This document shows, piece by piece, positions 25,937 to 32,797 of a stretch of DNA of 46,200 nt. The notes beneath the pieces were generated by a model that searched no databases, was not told where the DNA came from, and was given only the letters and a program-made list of their open reading frames with translations. This stretch comes from Hydrogenophaga sp. NFH-34 (GTDB taxonomy: Bacteria; Pseudomonadota; Gammaproteobacteria; Burkholderiales; Burkholderiaceae_C), in the NCBI RefSeq assembly GCF_021401345.1, contig NZ_JACBGE010000033.1, positions 1 to 46,200 of the forward strand, in the 5' to 3' direction. How positions within the stretch are numbered: the stretch's first letter is position 1; each line of letters opens with the position of its first letter. Position numbers and translations under genes: made by a program.

Positions 25937-25972
25937 GGCACGGCTCCTTTGGATGGTGGGCGTGGGCGGGTT

Positions 25973-26422
25973 TCAGGAATGGCCGGGCTCGCAGGCCGGT
26001 TGTTCCACCAGTTCGCTGTCCGCAGCGGCGGTGGCGGTGGCACCCCCGTGGCGCGAGCGGTAGTCGGCCACGGCGGCCTTGATCGCGTCTTCGGCCAGGA
26101 TCGAGCAGTGGATCTTCACGGGCGGCAGCGCCAGCTCTTCGGCAATGGCGGCGTTCTTGATCGCGAGCGCCTCGTCCAGCGTGCGGCCGCGCACCCACTC
26201 GGTCACCAGCGAACTCGACGCGATGGCCGAGCCGCAGCCGTAGGTCTTGAACTTCGCGTCCTCGATCACGCCCTGGGCGTTCACGCGGATCTGCAGCTTC
26301 ATCACGTCGCCGCAGGCGGGCGCGCCGACCATGCCGGTACCGACGCTGTCGTCGTTGGCGTCGAACGCGCCGACATTGCGCGGGTTCTCGTAGTGGTCAA
26401 CCACCTTGTCGCTGTAAGCCAT
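25973..26422 (-). CDS. iscU: IscU, Fe-S cluster scaffold
   Basis: The 149-residue protein starts MAYSDKVVDHYENPRNVG and holds the scaffold ligands in APACGDVMKLQ, KTYGCGSAIASSS and VKIHCSILAEDAIKAA. The HscA-binding LPPVK motif is present. It has a C-terminal extension of about 20 residues (GGATATAAADSELVEQPACEPGHS) beyond the standard IscU end, including one more Cys. In most nif clusters NifU would take this role. AGGAG precedes the ATG 26422. Confidence 0.93.
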   Translation of the reverse strand: MAYSDKVVDHYENPRNVGAFDANDDSVGTGMVGAPACGDVMKLQIRVNAQGVIEDAKFKTYGCGSAIASSSLVTEWVRGRTLDEALAIKNAAIAEELALPPVKIHCSILAEDAIKAAVADYRSRHGGATATAAADSELVEQPACEPGHS

Positions 26423-26480
26423 GACTAACTCCTGAAGACGAAAGAGGGCGGGCGCAGCGCGCGTCTTGTCCGGCACGCGC

Positions 26481-26550
26481 CACGGAACCGGCTTTGCCGG
26501 GCCGTGGGCGCGGCCCCCCTTCAGGGGGAAGACGCGAAGCGGCGAAGAGG
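26481..26550. repeat. Dispersed GGAACCGGCTTTGCCGGGCCG-type element, copy 3
   Basis: Starts ACGGAACCGGCTTTGCCGGG, then CCCCCCTTCAGGGGG and GACGCGAAGCGGCGAAG. It lies between iscS and iscU and can fold; the other copies are at 16631-16708 and 25071-25143. Confidence 0.6.
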
Positions 26551-26562
26551 GTGTTCATGGTT

Positions 26563-27807
26563 CTAGTGCTCGGCCCACTGGATCGTGGACAGGTCGATGC
26601 CGGCCTGCACCAGGTCCCACAGCGGGCTCATGCCGCGCAGGCGGGTCACCACCTCGGTGACCTGCGCGATGGTCGAGTCGATCTCTTCGGCCGTGGTGAA
26701 GCGGCCGATGGAAAAACGCACCGAGCTGTGCGCCAGCTCGTCGCTGCGGCCCATGGCGCGCAGCACGTAGCTCGGCTCCAGGCTGGCCGAGGTGCAGGCC
26801 GAACCCGACGACACCGCCACCCCCTTGATGCCCATCAGCAGCGACTCGCCTTCCACGTAGTTGAAGCTCGCGTTCAGGTAGCCCGGGGCGCGCTGCTCGG
26901 CATCGCCGTTGAGCGCCACCGCCTCCAGTGGCGACAGGCCGGCCCACAGGCGCTCGCGCAGCGTGCGGATGCGCGCGTTGTCGCTGGCCATGTGTTCGCG
27001 CGCCAGCCAGAACGCCTCGCCCATGCCCACGATCTGGTGCGTGGCCAGCGTGCCCGAGCGCATGCCGCGTTCGTGCCCGCCGCCGTGCATCTGCGCTTCG
27101 ATGCGCACGCGCGGTTTGCGGCGCACGTACAGCGCCCCGATGCCCTTGGGGCCGTAGATCTTGTGGGCCGAAAGCGAAAGCAGATCAACCGGCAACACGT
27201 CCAGATCGATCACCACCTTGCCGGCTGCCTGCGCCGCGTCCACGTGCAGCAGCACACCTTTCTCGCGGCAGATCGCGCCGATGGCGGCAATGTCCTGGAT
27301 CACCCCGGTCTCGTTGTTCACGAACATCACCGAGGCCAGTACCGTGTCGGGGCGCAGCGATGCCTTGAACTGGTCCAGATCGAGCAGGCCGCTGGGCAGC
27401 ACCGGCAACACCGTCACTTCAAAGCCCTGGCGCTCCAGCTCGCGCATGCTGTCGAGCACGGCCTTGTGCTCGGTGGCCACGGTCACCAGGTGTTTGCCCT
27501 TGCCCTGGCGGAAATGCGCCGCACCCTTGATGGCGAGGTTGTTCGACTCGGTGGCGCCGCTGGTCCAGACGATCTCGCGCGGGTCGGCGTTGATCAGGGC
27601 GCAGACCTGTTCGCGCGCCAGCTCCACCGCTTCTTCGGCCACCCAGCCGTAGGCGTGCGAACGGCTGGCCGGGTTGCCGAACTGTTCGGTCAGGTAGGGA
27701 ATCATCTTGTTCGCCACGCGGCGGTCCACCGGTGTGGTGGCGGCGTAATCCAGGTAGATCGGCAGCGCGGGGCGAGAGGTTGCTGCGGCGGTGCGGCTGG
27801 GCGGCAT
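26563..27807 (-). CDS. iscS: IscS-type cysteine desulfurase
   Basis: The 414-residue PLP enzyme takes sulfur from cysteine for IscU. It starts its core at IYLDYAATTPVDRRV; the PLP lysine is in LSLSAHKIYGPKG and the mobile catalytic cysteine in AVSSGSACTSASLEPSYVLRAMG. The long active loop marks it as group I (IscS/NifS). ATG 27807 has AGGAG seven bases upstream. A sigma-54 promoter lies 58 bases upstream, so the isc genes appear to be nif-controlled. A second, NifS-like desulfurase is at 37673-38818. Confidence 0.93.
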   Translation of the reverse strand: MPPSRTAAATSRPALPIYLDYAATTPVDRRVANKMIPYLTEQFGNPASRSHAYGWVAEEAVELAREQVCALINADPREIVWTSGATESNNLAIKGAAHFRQGKGKHLVTVATEHKAVLDSMRELERQGFEVTVLPVLPSGLLDLDQFKASLRPDTVLASVMFVNNETGVIQDIAAIGAICREKGVLLHVDAAQAAGKVVIDLDVLPVDLLSLSAHKIYGPKGIGALYVRRKPRVRIEAQMHGGGHERGMRSGTLATHQIVGMGEAFWLAREHMASDNARIRTLRERLWAGLSPLEAVALNGDAEQRAPGYLNASFNYVEGESLLMGIKGVAVSSGSACTSASLEPSYVLRAMGRSDELAHSSVRFSIGRFTTAEEIDSTIAQVTEVVTRLRGMSPLWDLVQAGIDLSTIQWAEH

Positions 27808-27864
27808 GGCGGGCTCCTGGCAACGGCAATCGTGGGACGGGAACAAAGCGTTTGCGCACCACTT

Positions 27865-27880
27865 TGCAACTTCGGTGCCA
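27865..27880 (-). promoter_or_regulatory. Sigma-54 promoter of the iscS operon
   Basis: On the minus strand TGGCACC-GAAG-TTGCA differs from the consensus TGGCACG-N4-TTGCA at one position. It is oriented towards iscS and would give a leader of about 46 bases. Confidence 0.8.
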
Positions 27881-27941
27881 TGGGCCCGAGGCCCTGAAAA
27901 CCCGCTTTTTCAACCGCCTGTCGCCCCCGTTTTGTGGGCTT

Positions 27942-27991
27942 TGTCTGACCTGCATCAAACCCCCGAGGCGTGGCCTGTCGGGTTTGTTGCA
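27942..27991. promoter_or_regulatory. Two near-consensus NifA sites between iscS and nifA
   Basis: TGT-N10-TCA at 27942-27957 and TGT-N10-GCA at 27976-27991 each differ from TGT-N10-ACA at one base. They lie between the divergent sigma-54 promoters at suitable distance from both. A GTTTG-TTG-CAAAC palindrome overlaps the second (27982-27994). NifA could act on both directions from here, but the sites are imperfect. Confidence 0.4.
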
Positions 27992-28035
27992 AACGGGCAG
28001 GCGCTGCGCTGGGCGGCACAGGGAAGCGCCGTTCT

Positions 28036-28051
28036 CGGCATGCTTTTTGCA
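28036..28051 (+). promoter_or_regulatory. Sigma-54 promoter of nifA
   Basis: CGGCATG-CTTT-TTGCA matches the -24/-12 consensus with GG and GC ten bases apart. It points at nifA and predicts autoactivation or control by another sigma-54 activator. The remaining bases of the 27808-28165 gap hold no gene. Confidence 0.7.
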
Positions 28052-28165
28052 CCACGCTCACCGCAGTCGTTGCGTTGTGACCGAGTCACGATGCTGGTGC
28101 AGATGATCGACAAAAAAGCCTCTGCTCTCTTTCGTCGCCAGACAGGAAGCCGATGGGGTCCCACG

Positions 28166-29893
28166 ATGAACATGCAAACACATCTGATCCGGCGCGAACT
28201 CGACGCGGTGTACGAGGTCGGTAGAACACTGGCCACCTCGCTCGATATCGACAAGACGTTTCGGGAAGCGCTCAACTACCTGTTGCACGCTTTCGATTGG
28301 CGCAGAGCCTTCGTGGTCATGGCCAACGCCGAGGGCAGGCTCCAGGGGCTGTGCTCGGTGGGGCTCACCCAGGCCGAGCAACAACGTCTTCACTTCGAAT
28401 CGGGCGAGGGCATCGTCGGTCGGGTCTTCGCCAATGGCATCCCCGTGTCGGTGCCCGATGTCCGCAACGAACCGCTATTCCTAAACCGAACAGGGGGTGC
28501 CGACCAGAGTCCCGACACCCCGGTCGCCATGCTGGCCACCCCCATCCGCGGCGACCACCGCACGCTCGGTGTGCTGGTGATCGACTGCCTCAACCCCGAA
28601 CAGCGCCGTGTGTTCGCCGAAGACCTGCGGCTGCTGCGCATGGTGGCCACGCTCATGGGCCAGGCGCTGCTGCTGCACCGCAGCGTCACCGCCGCGCACG
28701 AAAGCATCCAGGACGAAGCGCGCCGCATGCACAAGGCGCTCAAGCCCGGCCGCCGGCTCGACCAGGTGGTGGGCGTGTCGGCGCCCATGCTCAAGGTGTT
28801 CGACCAGATCCACCAGGTCGCGCCCTCGCGCACCACCGTGCTGCTGCGCGGCGAAAGCGGTACCGGCAAGGAGGTGATGGCGCGCGCCATCCACAGCCTG
28901 TCGCCGCGCGCGCAGGAACCCTTTGTGGGCGTCAACTGCGCGGCGCTGTCCGAATCGCTGCTGGAGAGCGAACTCTTCGGCCACGAAAGGGGCGCCTTCA
29001 CCGGCGCGCAGGGCACGCGCAAAGGCCGTTTCGAAATGGCCCACGGCGGCACGCTGTTCCTCGACGAAATCGGCGACATTTCTGCCGCCTTCCAGGCCAA
29101 GCTGCTGCGCGTGCTGCAGGAACGCAGCTTCGAGCGCGTGGGCGGCGGCACGGCGGTCAAGGTCGACGTGCGGCTCATCCTCGCCACCAACCGCAACCTG
29201 GAGCGCATGGTGCAGGCCGGTGAATTCCGCGCCGACCTCTACTACCGCATCAACGTCGTCAGCATCCAGCTGCCGCCGCTGCGCGAACGGCGCGAAGACA
29301 TTCCTGCCATGGCCCAGCACTTCCTGGACCGCTTCAACCGCGAAAACGGCCGCAGCACGAAGTTCAGCACCGAAGCCATGCGCGTGCTCACCAGCTGCTA
29401 CTGGCCCGGCAACGTGCGCGAGCTGGAAAACTGCGTCGAACGCACCGCCACCATGGCCAGCAACGAGGTCATTTCCGACCTGGCCTTCCCCTGCCGCGAC
29501 AACCGCTGCCTGACGCAGGTGCTGCACCACATCGACCGCGAAGACGCCGTGCGCCCCAGCCGCCTGGCCGAAATCCCCATCACCGAAGTGCCCATGGCGC
29601 CCCCGCCGCGCCAGCCTGCGCTGGCCGGCGACGGCGGCGGGTTGGGCGCGGGTGGCGCCGATTCACGGCCCGCCGATCTGGGCCACGACGTGCCCGGCGC
29701 AGCGTTTCCCGCCACGGCGGTGGCGGCCCCTTTGCGTGCCGACGACAAACCCGACGGCGAGCGCGACCGCCTGATCTGGGCCATGGAACGCTGCGGCTGG
29801 GTCCAGGCCAAGGCGGCGCGCCTGCTCAAGATCACGCCGCGGCAGATGGGGTATGCGCTGCAGAAACACGGCATTGAAGTGCGCAAGTTCTGA
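28166..29893 (+). CDS. nifA: NifA, sigma-54 activator of nitrogen-fixation genes
   Basis: The 575-residue regulator has an N-terminal GAF domain (about 10-175), a sigma-54 AAA+ domain (about 200-440; GESGTGKE, GAFTGA, GGTLFLDEIGDI), a long Pro/Gly/Ala linker and a C-terminal Fis-type HTH (QAKAARLLKITPRQMGYALQKHGI). The end of the AAA+ domain and the linker carry cysteines spaced exactly CX11CX19CX4C, the motif of oxygen-sensitive NifA proteins of rhizobia and Herbaspirillum. No nifL is present, in agreement. The start is uncertain: ATG 28166 precedes the conserved region; 28091 and 28103 are also after the predicted transcription start. Confidence 0.93.
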   Translation: MNMQTHLIRRELDAVYEVGRTLATSLDIDKTFREALNYLLHAFDWRRAFVVMANAEGRLQGLCSVGLTQAEQQRLHFESGEGIVGRVFANGIPVSVPDVRNEPLFLNRTGGADQSPDTPVAMLATPIRGDHRTLGVLVIDCLNPEQRRVFAEDLRLLRMVATLMGQALLLHRSVTAAHESIQDEARRMHKALKPGRRLDQVVGVSAPMLKVFDQIHQVAPSRTTVLLRGESGTGKEVMARAIHSLSPRAQEPFVGVNCAALSESLLESELFGHERGAFTGAQGTRKGRFEMAHGGTLFLDEIGDISAAFQAKLLRVLQERSFERVGGGTAVKVDVRLILATNRNLERMVQAGEFRADLYYRINVVSIQLPPLRERREDIPAMAQHFLDRFNRENGRSTKFSTEAMRVLTSCYWPGNVRELENCVERTATMASNEVISDLAFPCRDNRCLTQVLHHIDREDAVRPSRLAEIPITEVPMAPPPRQPALAGDGGGLGAGGADSRPADLGHDVPGAAFPATAVAAPLRADDKPDGERDRLIWAMERCGWVQAKAARLLKITPRQMGYALQKHGIEVRKF

Positions 29894-29922
29894 GGCTTAG
29901 ACGCTTGCGGTGAATAGGGCGG

Positions 29923-29951
29923 ATATTCGCCGCAAATAAAGCAGCGAATAT
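29923..29951. promoter_or_regulatory. Inverted repeat ATATTCGC-N13-GCGAATAT before the Fic gene
   Basis: A perfect 8-bp inverted repeat lies directly upstream of, and partly where the -35 region should be for, the CACAAT box at 29956-29961. A third similar half-site (GGTGAATA) is at 29909-29916. It is a likely operator, perhaps for the winged-HTH tail of the Fic protein itself. Confidence 0.5.
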
Positions 29952-29955
29952 GGCG

Positions 29956-29970
29956 CACAATCGCCGCATG
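29956..29970 (+). promoter_or_regulatory. CACAAT -10-like box six bases before the Fic ATG
   Basis: CACAAT at 29956-29961, spacer CGCCGC, ATG at 29968. Same arrangement as at 1792 and 2431. It supports 29968, and not the in-frame ATG at 29950, as the start. Confidence 0.5.
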
Positions 29971-31191
29971 TTCCCCGACAAGCCCCCACGCCGCCGCACC
30001 TACCTCTGGCAGCGCCCCGATTGGCCGCAGTGGCGGTTCGACGCGACTGCGCTGGCGCCCGCGCTGGCCCAGGTGCACCGCGCGCAAGGCCATCTGGCGG
30101 GCCGCATGGCCGAACTCGGGCTGGCCCAGCGCGACCAGGCCACGCTGCAGGCGCTGACGCAGGAAGTGGTGACCACCAGCGCCATCGAAGGCGAATCGCT
30201 CAACCTGGATACTGTGCGTTCCTCCATCGCCCGCCGATTGGGTGTGGACATCGGCGCGCTGGCACCCGCGGACCGCCATGTGGACGGCGTGGTCGACATG
30301 GTGCTCGACGCCACCCAGCACCATGCCCAGCCGCTCACCGCCGAGCGCCTGTTCGGCTGGCACGCGGCCCTGTTCCCCACCGGTTTCAGCGGGCACGTGC
30401 GCATCCAGGTCGGCCAGTGGCGCAACGACGCGGCTGGCCCCATGCAAGTGGTGTCCGGCCCTGTGGGCCGGGAGAAGGTGCACTACGAAGCCCCCCCCGC
30501 CGCCGCGCTGCCCGCACAAACCGCAGCCTTCCTGCGCTGGTTCAACGCGGCCCCGGCCGGCGACCCCCTCATCCACGCCGGGCTGGCCCACCTGTGGCTC
30601 GTCACCTTGCACCCGTTCGACGACGGCAACGGGCGCATCAGCCGCGCTGTGGGCGACATGGCGCTGGTTCGGGCTGAGGCATTGAGTGCCGCCGGACCGC
30701 CCCAAGGAGCGAAAGCCCCCTTGGGGGGCGGCGACCCTCGCGGCGGCGGAGCGTGGGGGCTTGATCCTGCGCAGCGCTTCTACAGCCTCAGCGCGCAGAT
30801 CCAGCGCGAGCGAAAACAGTATTACGACCAGCTCGAAACCACCCAGCGCGGCACGCTGGACGTGACGCCTTGGCTGGCCTGGTTCCTGGCCTGCCTGCTG
30901 CGCGCCGTGCAGGGTGCCGACGGCCTGTTGGCCGGTGTGCTGGACAAGGCCCAGTTCTGGCAACGCTGGGCGGGCACGCCCATGAATGCGCGGCAGACGC
31001 TGGTGCTCAACCATGTGCTGGACCGCCCGCCGGGTGAGGCGGGCGGCAAGCTCACGAACGCGAAGTGGGCAGCGATTGCCCAGTGCTCGGCCGACACGGC
31101 ATTGCGCGACATCAACGACCTGCTGGCGCGGGGCGTGTTGCGCAAGCTGGGGGGTGGGGGGCGTAGCACTGGGTATGTGTTGAACAAATGA
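29968..31191 (+). CDS. Fic-family protein (DUF4172-Fic-wHTH) with an in-frame repeat insertion
   Basis: The 407-residue protein has an N-terminal DUF4172-like domain with the inhibitory-helix motif TTSAIEGESLN, the Fic motif HPFDDGNGRISR (about residues 213-224), and a C-terminal winged-helix-like region (NAKWAAIAQCSADTALRDINDLLARGVLRKLGGGGRSTGYVL). Fic enzymes usually transfer AMP from ATP to target proteins. Between VRAEAL and QRFYSLSAQIQRERKQYYDQL about 27 Gly/Pro-rich residues are encoded by a dispersed DNA repeat (about 30685-30765), interrupting the Fic fold without breaking the frame. The gene is between nifA and nifB but shows no nif promoter. The adenylylation target is unknown. Confidence 0.88.
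   Translation: MFPDKPPRRRTYLWQRPDWPQWRFDATALAPALAQVHRAQGHLAGRMAELGLAQRDQATLQALTQEVVTTSAIEGESLNLDTVRSSIARRLGVDIGALAPADRHVDGVVDMVLDATQHHAQPLTAERLFGWHAALFPTGFSGHVRIQVGQWRNDAAGPMQVVSGPVGREKVHYEAPPAAALPAQTAAFLRWFNAAPAGDPLIHAGLAHLWLVTLHPFDDGNGRISRAVGDMALVRAEALSAAGPPQGAKAPLGGGDPRGGGAWGLDPAQRFYSLSAQIQRERKQYYDQLETTQRGTLDVTPWLAWFLACLLRAVQGADGLLAGVLDKAQFWQRWAGTPMNARQTLVLNHVLDRPPGEAGGKLTNAKWAAIAQCSADTALRDINDLLARGVLRKLGGGGRSTGYVLNK
30685..30765 (+). repeat. Dispersed repeat inserted in frame in the Fic gene
   Basis: Contains GCCCCCTTGGGGGGC (a palindrome) and then the 30731-30760 segment that matches the intergenic 3769-3799 element in the opposite orientation. The length keeps the reading frame open. 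Confidence 0.6.
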
Positions 31192-31272
31192 ACAGTGAGT
31201 AGGTGAACGAGCCTCGTGGACGACGCCGCCATCCATTTGGGAATCTGACAACGAGTGCGTAGGCTTCGAACA

Positions 31273-32619
31273 ATGGAAGAAGGAAACATCGATTCATTGG
31301 CGGCGAAGGATCTCGCAATTGATGAAGTTCTCGACTTGAGGACTGGGGAGATCATTGCCGCACGACGCCTGATCGAACCAGACAAGGAAAAGGTCCTGCA
31401 ACTCCGAATGGCACTCAGCCAAGGGATCTCCGCAAAGAGACCATTGATGGCTTGTCCACTGTGTGGTGTTCCTGTTCACCTGGTGTCGATGATGAAGGAA
31501 CGGAAGTTCTATTTTCGCCACGAGATCGAAGACGGGCGATGCCCTGCAGAGACGAAGGGAACGCAGACCCCGAATCAGATTCTTGCGATGAAGTACGACG
31601 GAGCGCGCGAGTCGGAAGCTCACTACCGAATGAAGCACATCGTTGCTGATAGTTTGGCTGCAGACCCTGACTTTTCAGGCATCGAGATCGAAAAAATATG
31701 GCGTGGTTCGGAGTCGAAATCGCGCCGAAAACCCGATGTCCGAGCGATTTGGAAGAAGCGCCTGCCTGTGGCATTTGAAGTGCAACTTTCCACCACGTTT
31801 CTTCGAGTCATTGCAGAGCGACGGGAGTTCTACCTCAGGGAGGGAGGGCTACTTTTCTGGGTTTTCAAAGAATTCGATATGGGGAATGCTCGTCTTGCGA
31901 TGGAGGATGTCTTCTACAACAACAACCGAAATGCATTCGTTGCATCCGAGGGAACGCTTGCCGCGTCTCAAGAGGCACGCAGCCTTGTCTTGGACTGTGT
32001 CTGGTCTGAGCCAGAACTTGAAGACGGCAAAGTGCTGTGGTCACCGCGATCTGGGCGATGTACGTTCTCCGGTCTGACTAAAGACCAAGAGAAGCAGAGA
32101 GTGTTTCACTTCGACGCTGACGCCGCGCGTGCGAAGTGCAAGAGTCAGCTTGTTGAGCAACCGCTGCGGGATGCGTTTCGCCACTTTTGGTTTTTCGAGG
32201 TTCACGATCACGCCGTGTGGCTTCGTCTCAGAGCTAAGCTTGCAGACCATGGTGTTCACCTGCCGTTCTATTTGAGCGAGGCAGATGCCCTACGTCCGCT
32301 TCTAGACACCTTGTACTCTGCAGAGGCAGGCAAGCCTGTTGCCGGCTGGGGTCAACCGAACATCGTTGTTCTCGCTCATCACGTGTTCACCAAGTACAAG
32401 GGCTTCTTGTGGGCATTCCGCATCATGCTGGCAGCACACGAACACGTGGATGTGATCCGGGCAAATGACCCAACAGGCAAATGGAGGTCAAAGGTCGACA
32501 TATACAAGAAGGCGTGGACAACTGGGAGCACCGAATTCAAACCTGATCGCCGCTATGACCGTCTTGTGTGCTTTCTCTTCCCTGAGATTGCGGACAGGTT
32601 GTTACTTGATCCGTCATAG
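31273..32619 (+). CDS. CoiA-like putative nuclease (resembles DUF6035)
   Basis: The 448-residue protein has a zinc-finger-like N-terminal part (C61PLC64, then FYFRH and RC90P) and a segment KPDVRAIWKKRLPVAFEVQLS. The D155 ... E169-x-Q171 pattern fits the PD-(D/E)xK nuclease core of the competence protein CoiA and relatives. The rest, rich in aromatic residues, is unrecognised. The gene is visibly richer in A and T than the nif genes around it, which indicates separate acquisition. The first in-frame start is GTG 31255; ATG 31273 is also possible and used here. DNA or RNA cleavage is an inference from the fold. Confidence 0.55.
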   Translation: MEEGNIDSLAAKDLAIDEVLDLRTGEIIAARRLIEPDKEKVLQLRMALSQGISAKRPLMACPLCGVPVHLVSMMKERKFYFRHEIEDGRCPAETKGTQTPNQILAMKYDGARESEAHYRMKHIVADSLAADPDFSGIEIEKIWRGSESKSRRKPDVRAIWKKRLPVAFEVQLSTTFLRVIAERREFYLREGGLLFWVFKEFDMGNARLAMEDVFYNNNRNAFVASEGTLAASQEARSLVLDCVWSEPELEDGKVLWSPRSGRCTFSGLTKDQEKQRVFHFDADAARAKCKSQLVEQPLRDAFRHFWFFEVHDHAVWLRLRAKLADHGVHLPFYLSEADALRPLLDTLYSAEAGKPVAGWGQPNIVVLAHHVFTKYKGFLWAFRIMLAAHEHVDVIRANDPTGKWRSKVDIYKKAWTTGSTEFKPDRRYDRLVCFLFPEIADRLLLDPS

Positions 32620-32677
32620 ATGTTGAACACGCCTTTGTCGCAACCCCGACGCCACGCCGCCCCCATCCGCCCGTCCT

Positions 32678-32693
32678 TGTGCCCTTTCCTACA
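32678..32693. promoter_or_regulatory. NifA upstream activating sequence of nifB
   Basis: TGT-GCCCTTTCCT-ACA is an exact match to TGT-N10-ACA, 45 bases upstream of the sigma-54 promoter of nifB. Confidence 0.75.
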
Positions 32694-32737
32694 CACGACA
32701 AAACCTTCAGATCATTGATTTGAAAAGACTTTTCCGG

Positions 32738-32753
32738 TGGCACGGAAATCGCT
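32738..32753 (+). promoter_or_regulatory. Sigma-54 promoter of nifB
   Basis: TGGCACG-GAAA-TCGCT matches the -24/-12 consensus with a single change (TTGC to TCGC) and keeps the GG and GC doublets. It starts the nifB-to-nifT transcript. Confidence 0.82.
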
Positions 32754-32797
32754 GAAGCCCTCCCGAGCGGCCATGGTCGGCCGCGGGAAGGGTCTTC

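Noticed and set aside
28005..28020. TGC-N10-ACA as a NifA site for nifA
   Set aside because: One mismatch and only about 16 bases from the -24 box, too close for an enhancer site.
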